Of a DNA stretch of 21,723 bases, positions 13,433 through 20,435 are shown piece by piece (the first letter of the stretch is position 1; the number at the start of each line of letters is the position of its first letter). The notes beneath the pieces were generated by a model, which saw nothing but the letters and a program-made list of their open reading frames with translations, had not been told where the DNA came from and did not search any database. Origin of the DNA: a virus; the IMG/VR virus record IMGVR_UViG_3300042306_000657, positions 1 through 21,723 of that record; one strand, written 5' to 3'. Position numbers and translations under genes: made by a program.

Positions 13433-15119
13433 CCAACCTTGCCTTCGTTGTGCTTCTAGTGATGCTGCTCAAATTTATGAGGAAGGTCCAGCTCACTGCT
13501 TCTCTTGTAAAGCCTCTTATGACTACAACAAAGAGTATGCAAAGAAACACGATAAAGGAGAGATCGTCTATAAAACAGACAACTACCGAAGAAGTCACTA
13601 CAAAAAAGAGATTGCCCTTGAAGATGTGATGGTGTTACCTTCTAGGGGATTTTCTGAGAGACTTATTACTAAAGCAGTATCCGAATTTTTTAATGTTAAG
13701 GCTTCTTATGATGAGAAAGGAGACGTAGACCGTTATTACTTTCCTTTCCCTGATTCTACAGGTACGGTTACTGCTGGATACAAAACTAAAAATCCTAAAG
13801 ATAAATCAGACACTTACGCTATCGGAGAAGCTAAAAACCTTTTCGGCATTGAGCACTTCATGAATGGCGGTAAGCGTATTGTTATCACTGAGGGAGAAGA
13901 GGATGCACTCGCGGTTGCACAGACTAGTCTACTTAAGTATGGTAGCATCTATCCTGTTTGTTCTATGGGAGGAGTTAATCAAACTAATTATCTTCTAAAG
14001 AATCGTGACGTACTTCGAAAGTTCAACGAGATTGTTATCTGGTTTGATGCAGATGAACAAGGTCAAAAAGCATCTAAAGAAGCTGCAAAGATTCTTGGAG
14101 CTGACAAAGTAAAGATTGTCAAGGCTAATGAAAAAGATGCTTGTGACACACTAAAGAAGTATGGATCAGAGGAAGGCACTAAGAAAGCTTGGGCTTACAT
14201 CTGGGATGCTAAACCCTACAGTCCTTCTGGTATTATTGCTGGTGAAGAGACTTGGGAACGTTACAACGAGTTTAAAAACCTAGAGTTTGTTCCTTGGCCT
14301 CCTTTCCTTAATCGACTAAATGAGTTGACTCATGGTCGTGCACTAAGCACTATTACTATGATTGCTGCTGGTACTTCAATCGGTAAGTCTACTATGCTTC
14401 GAGAAGATATCTTTCATCTTCTAAAAACAACTGAAGAAAAAATCGGTTGTATCTTCCTTGAAGAAGATGTAGGCGAAACTGTTGGTGGTATCATGGGTTT
14501 GTATCTGAACAAACGTTTAGGACTTCCAGGAGTAGAGATCACAGAAGAAGAAGAGCGTAAAGCTTGGGAATCTACTGTAGGTCTACCTAACCGTGTTATT
14601 CTTCTTGATCATCAAGGCTCTGTTAGCGATAACGGGTTGATAGACAAGATTGAATACATGGCTTTAAATGGTTGCCGTTATATTTATCTAGACCATATTA
14701 CTATCGCAGTATCGGAGACAGAAGATGGCAATGTTAACGCTGCAATCGATCGATTCATGTCCGATCTACTTAAGATCGTTAAACGCCACAACATTTGGGT
14801 CGGAGTTGTATCGCATCTTAGAAAAGTTAAGTCGGGGGAAGACTCATTTGAGTCAGGTGCTCCAATTAGTGAAGATGACCTTAAAGGCTCTGGATCACTT
14901 AAGCAAATCTCCTTTCAGACTATTGCGATTTCAAGGAACAAGCTTGCAGAAAATGAGCTGGTTCGAAATCGTAGTCAAATCTACCTTCTCAAAGACCGGA
15001 AAACCGGAAATACAGGTCCTGCAGGTGCGTATCGATTCAACTCAGCTACAGGTCGCCTTGAAGAAGTTGAGAAAAAAGATGAGGACGACTTTGAAATAAT
15101 TACAACAGAGGTAGCATAA
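13410..15119 (+). CDS. T7 gp4-like primase-helicase (zinc ribbon, TOPRIM, RecA-type helicase)
   Basis: A 569-residue bifunctional protein that unwinds DNA and makes RNA primers. The zinc-binding domain has Cys11, Cys14, Cys30 and Cys33. The TOPRIM primase core shows ITEGEEDAL (Glu161) and WFDADEQG (Asp213, Asp215). The helicase domain has Walker A AAGTSIGKST (Lys326), FLEED with Glu351-Glu352, Walker B YLDHITI (about residue 430), SHLRKV (H3), GSGSLKQIS, and KDRKTGNTG carrying the arginine finger. Each block aligns in order with T7 gp4. The acidic tail (KKDEDDFEI) fits the polymerase-contacting tail of T7 gp4, whose terminal residue is Phe. Length matches T7 gp4A (566). It overlaps the previous gene by 23 bases. 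Confidence 0.96.
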   Translation: MGKVLHRNQPCLRCASSDAAQIYEEGPAHCFSCKASYDYNKEYAKKHDKGEIVYKTDNYRRSHYKKEIALEDVMVLPSRGFSERLITKAVSEFFNVKASYDEKGDVDRYYFPFPDSTGTVTAGYKTKNPKDKSDTYAIGEAKNLFGIEHFMNGGKRIVITEGEEDALAVAQTSLLKYGSIYPVCSMGGVNQTNYLLKNRDVLRKFNEIVIWFDADEQGQKASKEAAKILGADKVKIVKANEKDACDTLKKYGSEEGTKKAWAYIWDAKPYSPSGIIAGEETWERYNEFKNLEFVPWPPFLNRLNELTHGRALSTITMIAAGTSIGKSTMLREDIFHLLKTTEEKIGCIFLEEDVGETVGGIMGLYLNKRLGLPGVEITEEEERKAWESTVGLPNRVILLDHQGSVSDNGLIDKIEYMALNGCRYIYLDHITIAVSETEDGNVNAAIDRFMSDLLKIVKRHNIWVGVVSHLRKVKSGEDSFESGAPISEDDLKGSGSLKQISFQTIAISRNKLAENELVRNRSQIYLLKDRKTGNTGPAGAYRFNSATGRLEEVEKKDEDDFEIITTEVA

Positions 15120-15120
15120 A

Positions 15121-15567
15121 GTGACTCAGCTAGAAAAATTACAAGTGTTTGATATTGAGGCTACTTTAGATTTAGCTGCTGAGTTCAATACTCTTTATGG
15201 AACTTCTAAAAAGTTTAACCGAGCTAAGCTGAGAAGGATCTTAGAAGCTTCTCTCGTTTACGATAAAAACTACTACTGCTCTGTTTTAAAAGAAGAGAAC
15301 AAGCTAGTAGGATTGCTAGTTGGTGTTGCTAGCGAAGGAATCTACTTTGATGATGTACTTGCCTCAGAGTTAGGTTGGTATGTCAAGCCTGATTACCGAG
15401 GGCGTAAGAGCCTAGCTATGCTTAAAGACTTTGAAACGTGGGCTAAAGAAAAAGCTAAAGCAGATTTTGTAGTTATGACTTATACTAGTAAGATGAGTAA
15501 CTTAGGTCTGCTTTATACTAAGCTTGGTTATGAGGCTATCGAGTTCACTTACAAGAAAGCTTTGTAA
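15121..15567 (+). CDS. GNAT-family N-acetyltransferase
   Basis: A 148-residue protein with GNAT architecture: KLVGLLVGVA at 61-70 (strand 4), then LGWYVKPDYRGRKSLAML at 84-101, which is the acetyl-CoA-binding motif A with RGRKS as a variant of the R-x-x-G-x-G/A loop, and LGLLYTKLGYEAIE at 128-141 (motif B, Tyr137). Such enzymes transfer acetyl groups to amines of proteins, metabolites or amino acids; the target here is unknown. The start is GTG at 15121, two bases after the primase-helicase stop, with GAGGT upstream. Its stop overlaps the next start (TAATG). Phage-encoded GNATs of this kind are widespread. Confidence 0.85.
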   Translation: MTQLEKLQVFDIEATLDLAAEFNTLYGTSKKFNRAKLRRILEASLVYDKNYYCSVLKEENKLVGLLVGVASEGIYFDDVLASELGWYVKPDYRGRKSLAMLKDFETWAKEKAKADFVVMTYTSKMSNLGLLYTKLGYEAIEFTYKKAL

Positions 15568-15725
15568 TGATAAAGGTAAAAGCTTGCAAATGGAAATTCC
15601 ATGACATTCTGATTAATACCTTAAGAAAAGTTTATGTCTGCGAAACTTGTGGTGAAAAGTTAATAGTTGAACAGTATCAGTTACCCCCAACACTAGACAC
15701 AAAAGTGGAATGCAAAAATGAATAA
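15567..15725 (+). CDS. Zinc-ribbon-like miniprotein (52 aa)
   Basis: A short frame not overlapping any larger credible gene. It starts with an ATG in a TAATG overlap with the acetyltransferase, and ends eight bases into the next gene. The peptide contains Cys7 and His12 in KACKWKFHD and a CETC knuckle (Cys25, Cys28), plus a further Cys near the C-terminus, a plausible zinc-binding set. The ribosome binding site is poor, so reinitiation is likely. Function unknown; position after a replication gene block suggests a regulatory or nucleic-acid-binding role, without proof. Confidence 0.6.
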   Translation: MIKVKACKWKFHDILINTLRKVYVCETCGEKLIVEQYQLPPTLDTKVECKNE

Positions 15726-16011
15726 GCAGCAATACTACCTTCTAAAGCTAGCAGAAGAAGCAGCAGAGCTAGCTCAAGTAGCTATCAAGTGCGCTCAGTT
15801 TGGTATGGATGAAGTTCATCCTAACACTCTTGAGAAAAACTATGAAGCTCTTATTAAAGAGTGGAACGATGTCTGCGCTTGTGCTATTCTTGTTGAAGGT
15901 GAAGATCCTCGTTTTGAGTATGACCCTAACGCAGATCTACTTGATATGAAGTTTGTAAAGATTGAAAAGTATCGTAAGATTTCAATGGGTAATGGGATGA
16001 GTCATGACTAA
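15718..16011 (+). CDS. MazG-like nucleoside triphosphate pyrophosphohydrolase
   Basis: A 97-residue all-helical protein. The first helix carries LAEEAAELAQVAIKCAQFG (11-29), with Glu14 and Glu17 in the ExxE spacing. A second helix carries LIKEWNDVCA (45-54) with Glu48 and Asp51 in the ExxD spacing. Together they bind the magnesium ions that hydrolyse (d)NTPs to monophosphates and pyrophosphate in the MazG/dUTPase-like superfamily. Phage members are thought to tune nucleotide pools or remove abnormal dNTPs; the substrate is unknown. It overlaps both neighbours by eight bases and is part of a nucleotide-metabolism stretch that ends in ribonucleotide reductase. Confidence 0.85.
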   Translation: MNKQQYYLLKLAEEAAELAQVAIKCAQFGMDEVHPNTLEKNYEALIKEWNDVCACAILVEGEDPRFEYDPNADLLDMKFVKIEKYRKISMGNGMSHD

Positions 16012-16327
16012 GTTATACATCGCAGTACTAGATGAATTCCCTGACTACATGGTCCCCACTCTTGTAGCTCATGCTGTTCTTGGTGCTCATCTAACTTTTG
16101 AATTTAAGAAAGACTATGAAGATTGGATTGATAACAGTTTCAAAAAGTGTGTAGTTCGTGTAAATCAAAAAGAATTTGATAAAATTGCGGAGTTACCTGA
16201 TGTATACTTAGCACATGAGAACCGTACACTAGAAGCACGTAAGGCTTGTGCAGTAGTTTGCCCTCGTGCGGAATATCCTAACGTACTGAAGTTTGCAAAG
16301 TTATGGAGTCCTAAGAATGGCGCATGA
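16004..16327 (+). CDS. Conserved phage protein, possibly peptidyl-tRNA hydrolase 2-like (107 aa)
   Basis: The N-terminus (KLYIAVLDEFPDYM, then VAHAVLGAH) and the C-terminal half (FDKIAEL, HENRTLEARKACAVVCPR, then NVLKFAKLW) look like conserved blocks of a phage family that I cannot name with certainty. The first part resembles the PTH2 layout of a strand, an Asp-containing turn and a helix with a conserved AxxxHA. Catalytic residues of PTH2 are not clearly matched, so I keep this as a weak hypothesis. It starts eight bases inside the MazG-like gene and overlaps the next gene by 11 bases. Confidence 0.65.
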   Translation: MTKLYIAVLDEFPDYMVPTLVAHAVLGAHLTFEFKKDYEDWIDNSFKKCVVRVNQKEFDKIAELPDVYLAHENRTLEARKACAVVCPRAEYPNVLKFAKLWSPKNGA

Positions 16328-16853
16328 TATCTGGGTTACTTCTGACACTCACTTCTTTCACGACAATATTATCCAGTACTGTGGTCGTCCTTTTGCTAAT
16401 GCAGAGTTAATGAATGAGTGCCTTATTGATAACTGGAACTCTGTAGTAAAGCCCGGTGATAAGGTCTATCATCTTGGTGATGTTGGTATGGGTAAGAACT
16501 GCTATGAAGAGCTAGGTAGTCTACTAAGTAAGCTACATGGATCTAAACGGTTGATCGTAGGAAACCATGATGATATTCCATTCTTGTCAAAAGGTGGATG
16601 GTTTAAAAAAGTTTCTATGTGGCGAGTCTTTACTGAATGGAACCTTCTACTGACTCATGTCCCTATTCATGAAGCTAGCATCCATGAGCGTATTGTTGTA
16701 GCTGGTGGTGTTAATGTTCACGGGCATATCCATAATAACGATAGCCCTCCAGGTCCTTACTTTAACGCTTGTGTAGAACAGAATGACTACAAACCGATTG
16801 CGATCGAAGAAATCCTTGCTAAGTATAAAAAACTTCAAGGTAACAAAGACTAA
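16317..16853 (+). CDS. Calcineurin-like metallophosphoesterase
   Basis: A 178-residue enzyme with all five metallophosphoesterase blocks: TSDTHFFH (Asp10, His12), HLGDVG (Asp55), VGNHDD (Asn83, His84), LLTHVP (His114) and NVHGHIHN (His135, His137). These bind a two-metal centre that cleaves phosphomonoesters or diesters. The substrate is unknown; related phage enzymes are proposed to act on nucleotides or DNA ends. The start at the ATG 16317 is preferred over an upstream in-frame UUG at 16293 because an ATGGAGTC ribosome binding site lies nearby and the catalytic Asp follows at a normal distance. The next gene starts eight bases after the stop. Confidence 0.9.
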   Translation: MAHDIWVTSDTHFFHDNIIQYCGRPFANAELMNECLIDNWNSVVKPGDKVYHLGDVGMGKNCYEELGSLLSKLHGSKRLIVGNHDDIPFLSKGGWFKKVSMWRVFTEWNLLLTHVPIHEASIHERIVVAGGVNVHGHIHNNDSPPGPYFNACVEQNDYKPIAIEEILAKYKKLQGNKD

Positions 16854-16860
16854 CCCTAAC

Positions 16861-17121
16861 ATGCTTGTGCCGTGGTATCTGATCACGGCCTACGCATACT
16901 ACATACTAGACGAGAGTCTTATCACTGATGCTAAGTTCGACACGATGGCAAAAGAGCTGTTAGCAAACTATGACACTATAGAGCATAGGCATAAACAGTT
17001 GATAGATAAGGAAAATTTAGCTGCTGGAACGCTACTACTTGCTGAAGAAGATTACCCACTTATTGTAAAGGATATCGCAAATGAGCTTGTGGGACAAAGC
17101 AGCCGAGCTGCTGGAACTTGA
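16861..17121 (+). CDS. Small protein with ligase Ia-like helical domain (86 aa)
   Basis: Helical protein: an N-terminal aromatic helix (WYLITAYAYYILD, about 5-17), then ITDAKFDTMAKELLANYD (about 21-38) and HRHKQLI. The sequence 'Y...YYxxDxxxIxDAxFDxMxxEL' resembles domain Ia of NAD-dependent DNA ligases, where two helices bearing Tyr contact NMN. I know similar stand-alone proteins from phages, without an assigned role. No adenylation domain is present, so it is not itself a ligase. The ATG at 16861 is favoured, as an upstream in-frame start at 16783 would overlap the phosphoesterase. The ribosome binding site is weak. Confidence 0.65.
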   Translation: MLVPWYLITAYAYYILDESLITDAKFDTMAKELLANYDTIEHRHKQLIDKENLAAGTLLLAEEDYPLIVKDIANELVGQSSRAAGT

Positions 17122-17311
17122 TAGAACCTATGTAAAGCAGCAGTTCTATATTGCTGTTTATACAAAAATCCATAATAAAGAACAAGAACGTATTGTAACA
17201 ACAGTACTGAAACTTGGTTCACCTCTTAGCTATAAAGCAGAGACAATTTACAATAAGAAACGACGAGGGAACTATGGGCTTATTCGACAAACAGGTATCA
17301 CGGAAACCTAA
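17081..17311 (+). CDS. Small basic hypothetical protein (76 aa)
   Basis: Unknown protein that begins 41 bases inside the preceding gene, with AAGG about eight bases before its ATG, and ends 38 bases inside nrdB. It has an N-terminal helix (WDKAAELLELD) and a basic C-terminal half. It is the only frame that fills the gap between the upstream gene and nrdB, which supports it. The C-terminal part may merely be tolerated overlap with the nrdB start. Function unknown. Confidence 0.5.
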   Translation: MSLWDKAAELLELDRTYVKQQFYIAVYTKIHNKEQERIVTTVLKLGSPLSYKAETIYNKKRRGNYGLIRQTGITET

Positions 17312-18257
17312 TAACTATCCGGAAACACAACAATTCATCGATGCTATGTGGTCAGGCTTTTGGACTAGTAATGAATTTTCATTCAAGTCCGACTATGCTC
17401 AGTTCAAAACTCAATTAACTGAAGAAGAAAAAGAAGTAGTAGTACGCACTCTTTCTGCTATCGGTCAAATTGAAGTAGCTGTCAAAAGCTTTTGGGCACA
17501 GCTAGGTGATCACTTACCCCATCCTGCTATTAAAGACTTAGGTTATGTTATGGCTAACTCAGAAGTCATTCATAACATTGCTTATGAGAAGTTACTTACA
17601 GTTCTAGGTTTAGAAGCGGTATTCGAAGAGAATCTAAAGAAAGATGTCGTAGCTAACCGTGTCAAGTATCTACAAAAGTACCTTGAAAAGAAATATAAAG
17701 ATGATAAGAAACAGTATGTCTATGCTATCTGTCTCTTCACTCTGTTCGTAGAAAACGTATCTCTTTTCAGTCAGTTCTATACTATGATGCACTTTAACCG
17801 TTTTGATAACGTGTTAAAAGATGTAGCACAACAAATCCAGTATACTCGAAATGAAGAAATGCTTCATGCACAAGTTGGTATCTATCTTATCAACAAACTG
17901 AAAGAGGAATATCCTGAGCTATTCGACGAAGAACTCAAACAAAGGATTAAAGAGGAATGCCAAGCAGCTTATGAAGCTGAAGCTAAAGTTATCGACTGGA
18001 TCCTACAAGGGTACACTAACAAACACTTATCACAGGACATTCTAAAAGCCTATATTAAAAGACGTATTAATGACTCTATGGAACAGATTGGGTTTCCCAA
18101 ACTAGAAGAGTCAACAGAAGAAAAAGAATTAGTAAAGCAAACACTTTGGATGGAAGAAGAAACACTAGGGTCTAACATGACAGATTTCTTTCACAAGCGT
18201 CCAGTCGAGTATGCTAAAAACAACAAAAGTTTCGATCTAGAGGATATTTTTAAGTGA
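17274..18257 (+). CDS. nrdB: Ribonucleotide reductase class I small subunit (NrdB)
   Basis: A 327-residue di-iron (or metal) subunit that generates the radical for NDP reduction. Metal ligands by alignment with E. coli NrdB: Glu67 (in place of Asp84), Glu97 and His100 (NSEVIHN), Glu160 (VENVSLF), Glu195 and His198 (RNEEMLH). Tyr104 stands seven residues after Glu97, the position of radical Tyr122, so a tyrosyl radical enzyme is likely. The C-terminus (DLEDIFK) is the acidic tail that docks to NrdA. The ATG at 17274 has GAGGG just upstream; a longer frame to 17214 has no such site. It overlaps nrdA (TGATG). The order nrdB then nrdA is the reverse of E. coli. Confidence 0.95.
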   Translation: MGLFDKQVSRKPNNYPETQQFIDAMWSGFWTSNEFSFKSDYAQFKTQLTEEEKEVVVRTLSAIGQIEVAVKSFWAQLGDHLPHPAIKDLGYVMANSEVIHNIAYEKLLTVLGLEAVFEENLKKDVVANRVKYLQKYLEKKYKDDKKQYVYAICLFTLFVENVSLFSQFYTMMHFNRFDNVLKDVAQQIQYTRNEEMLHAQVGIYLINKLKEEYPELFDEELKQRIKEECQAAYEAEAKVIDWILQGYTNKHLSQDILKAYIKRRINDSMEQIGFPKLEESTEEKELVKQTLWMEEETLGSNMTDFFHKRPVEYAKNNKSFDLEDIFK

Positions 18258-19939
18258 TGCAAGAACCTTGGTACTGGGTAACAAAAGATACTGTCGATTT
18301 TATGTCTAAAGGAGGTAGCTATCTTCGTAACGGAGAAACGGTACAACAACGAGTAGGAAACATCGCTAAACGATTCGGTGTAGTTGTTTCTAACATGCTA
18401 GTTGAGGCTGACTACAAGTTTGTAGATCAGTTAGAGGCTAAATTCTACGACTACATGTCACGAGGCTTCTATAGTCTAGCCTCTCCTGTGTGGTCAAACT
18501 TTGGTCGTGAAGGACTACCTATCAGTTGCAATAACGTTTATGTTCCGGATGACATGGGTGGTATTCTTGAAAAAGTAGCAGAAGTGGGGATGCAAACAAA
18601 ACATGGAGCAGGTACTAGCGGCTATCTTGGTCACATTCGTCCTAGGGGGACTCCTATTAGGTCTGGTGGTTCAGCTGACGGTCCTGTACATTTTGTGGAA
18701 ATGTTTCAGACGACCACAAGCGTCATCAGTCAAGGCACTACACGTCGCGGAGCCTGGGCGGGCTACCTTGATGTCGAGCACCCAGACATTCACGAGTGGC
18801 TCAACATGCGAGAAGAAGGATCACCGATTCAGGACATTTCGCTAGGGGTCTGTATTACAGACGCTTGGATGCAATCTATGCTTGGTGGTGATAAAGACAA
18901 ACGTAAGGTATGGGGAGCTATTATTCGTAAACGTTTCGAATCTGGCTATCCTTATATCTTCTGGACAGACACAGTAAATAATGCAGCCCCAGAGGTCTAT
19001 AAGGCTCTAGGGCGTAAAATCTACTCAAGCAACCTGTGTTCAGAGATTGCATTGTCTTCAACAGAAGATGAATCTTTTGTTTGCGACTTGTCTTCAATGA
19101 ACATGGCTACTTGGGATGAATGGAAGGAAACAGATGCAGTTGAAGTCTTGGCTTTCTTCCTCGATGCTGTTATGGAAGAGTACATTGAAAAAACCGCTAA
19201 CATCAGGTTTATGGAAGCGGCTCGTAATTTCGCTATTAAGCAACGCGCTCTCGGGATTGGTACTCTTGGGTATCATAGCTTACTTCAGTCTAAACTACTA
19301 GCCTTTGAATCAGAAGAAGCACGTGATCTAAACCGAACTATTCACAACTTTATTAACATCAGATCACTAGCTGCTTCTAAAGAAATGGCTAAGTTGTTTG
19401 GTGAGCCTGAACTACTGAAAGGTTATGGTCGTCGTAATGTCACTCTCATGGCTATTGCTCCTACTACTAGCTCAAGTTTTATCCTTGGTGCTGTATCTCC
19501 TAGTATTGAACCACTTGCTAGTAACTACTTCACGAAAGATCTTGCAAAAGGGAAATACACCTACAAAAACCCCTACCTTCAAAGTGTCCTCGCAACTCAT
19601 GAAAAAGATACTGAAGAGGTATGGCGATCAATCCTCATCCGTGGAGGTTCAGTCCAACACCTCGAGTTTCTCAGTGAGCACGAAAAAGAAGTTTTCAAAA
19701 CCTTCGGAGAAATCTCACAACTAGAAATTGTAATTCAAGCAGCAGATCGGCAAAAGTATATTGATCAATCGCAATCTCTTAATATTACTGTGCATCCTAA
19801 TTCCCCTCCAAGTGATGTCCATGATCTTCTTGTTATGGCTTGGCACCTAGGAGTAAAGACGATGTACTACCAACGATCAACTAACCCTGCTCAAGAGTTA
19901 GTTCGAAACTTGTTAACTTGCTCATCTTGTGAGGCATAA
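18257..19939 (+). CDS. nrdA: Ribonucleotide reductase class I large subunit (NrdA), without ATP-cone
   Basis: The catalytic subunit reducing ribonucleoside diphosphates to deoxyribonucleotides. Residues: ISCNN (Cys91, E. coli Cys225), NLCSE (Asn259, Cys261, Glu263; E. coli Asn437, Cys439, Glu441), FVCDLSS (Cys276; E. coli Cys462), TMYYQR (the radical-transfer Tyr pair near residue 536), and C-terminal CSSC (Cys555, Cys558) that is re-reduced by glutaredoxin. It has 560 residues against 761 in E. coli; it starts directly at the catalytic region without the N-terminal ATP-cone, so the on/off dATP switch is probably missing. The ATG at 18257 is in TGATG; a GTG three bases earlier is possible. 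It ends in TAATG with the glutaredoxin gene. Confidence 0.95.
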   Translation: MQEPWYWVTKDTVDFMSKGGSYLRNGETVQQRVGNIAKRFGVVVSNMLVEADYKFVDQLEAKFYDYMSRGFYSLASPVWSNFGREGLPISCNNVYVPDDMGGILEKVAEVGMQTKHGAGTSGYLGHIRPRGTPIRSGGSADGPVHFVEMFQTTTSVISQGTTRRGAWAGYLDVEHPDIHEWLNMREEGSPIQDISLGVCITDAWMQSMLGGDKDKRKVWGAIIRKRFESGYPYIFWTDTVNNAAPEVYKALGRKIYSSNLCSEIALSSTEDESFVCDLSSMNMATWDEWKETDAVEVLAFFLDAVMEEYIEKTANIRFMEAARNFAIKQRALGIGTLGYHSLLQSKLLAFESEEARDLNRTIHNFINIRSLAASKEMAKLFGEPELLKGYGRRNVTLMAIAPTTSSSFILGAVSPSIEPLASNYFTKDLAKGKYTYKNPYLQSVLATHEKDTEEVWRSILIRGGSVQHLEFLSEHEKEVFKTFGEISQLEIVIQAADRQKYIDQSQSLNITVHPNSPPSDVHDLLVMAWHLGVKTMYYQRSTNPAQELVRNLLTCSSCEA

Positions 19940-20169
19940 TGTACTACTTTATTACAAGAGATACTCCTCGTTGTGTTTACTGTGAAATGGTAAAGAATCT
20001 TGCTAAAAAGGCAGGATTAGACTACAAAGAGTTATCATTAGAATCTATGATTGAGTTTATGCAAGAGAATGGTTTAAAAACAGTTCCTGTAGTATTCAAA
20101 GATGCTGTATCTATGGAAAACTACATCGGAGGTGCTACAGAGTTTCAACGTCATGTCTACTCTGTATGA
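19939..20169 (+). CDS. Glutaredoxin-like protein (NrdH/Grx type)
   Basis: A 76-residue thioredoxin-fold protein. The redox motif CVYC is at Cys12-Cys15 after a short strand, the cis-Pro segment KTVPVVF at about 47-53, and GG at about 64-65 of YIGGATEF. These place it in the glutaredoxin/NrdH family, which reduces the C-terminal cysteines of NrdA. It begins in a one-base overlap with nrdA, as expected for a functional partner. Specific reductant (glutathione or thioredoxin reductase) cannot be judged from the sequence. Confidence 0.9.
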   Translation: MYYFITRDTPRCVYCEMVKNLAKKAGLDYKELSLESMIEFMQENGLKTVPVVFKDAVSMENYIGGATEFQRHVYSV

Positions 20170-20395
20170 AGAATGGTGTTCCCTTAAACGAGGAGACATC
20201 ATTAAAATCGAAGGAGAAAAAGTAGAAAGAATCGTAAGTCATTCTATTGGTCTAAGAGATTCTTGGGTTATAACTTTCCAAGATGTTTATCTTGTCGTGC
20301 TAATGGAAGATGAAAAGAAACTTCTTACTTTTGAAGTTGTTGGCCGCTATGTTTGCGGTAAAGACAAAGAACTACCCTCAACAAAGGCCCAGTGA
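20153..20395 (+). CDS. Hypothetical protein (80 aa)
   Basis: Unknown protein with a beta-rich pattern (GDIIKIEGEKVERIV at about 12-26, SWVITFQDVYLVVLM at about 35-49), like a small barrel. The start is taken at 20153; the frame is open upstream but inside the glutaredoxin gene. Its stop codon lies within the hairpin of the terminator at 20383-20409. It is the last gene of the ribonucleotide reductase unit. Confidence 0.6.
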   Translation: MSTLYEEWCSLKRGDIIKIEGEKVERIVSHSIGLRDSWVITFQDVYLVVLMEDEKKLLTFEVVGRYVCGKDKELPSTKAQ

Positions 20396-20409
20396 AAACT
20401 GGGCTTTTT
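20383..20409 (+). terminator. Rho-independent terminator after the ribonucleotide reductase operon
   Basis: GCCCAGT (20387-20393), a GAAA tetraloop and ACTGGGC (20398-20404) form a seven-pair stem, extended by G-U and A-U pairs, followed by five T (20405-20409). The stop codon of the preceding gene (TGA, 20393-20395) sits at the top of the stem. This separates the nucleotide-metabolism unit from the genes starting at 20436. Confidence 0.88.
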
Positions 20410-20435
20410 ACTTAACCTAGCTAAGAGGTCCTAAA

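Noticed and set aside
14725-15099. Second-frame gene inside the primase-helicase
   Set aside because: The residue composition is that of a shadow frame; it lies wholly within the conserved helicase domain.
16647-16886. Minus-strand frame across the phosphoesterase end
   Set aside because: It is antisense to a clear enzyme, has no ribosome binding site and does not look like a natural protein.
17214-17273. Longer nrdB N-terminus
   Set aside because: The ATG at 17274 has GAGGG directly upstream and gives the normal NrdB length; the longer form has no ribosome binding site.
19425-19724. Leu/Ser-rich frame inside nrdA
   Set aside because: A shadow frame of a conserved gene with low-complexity composition; no ribosome binding site.
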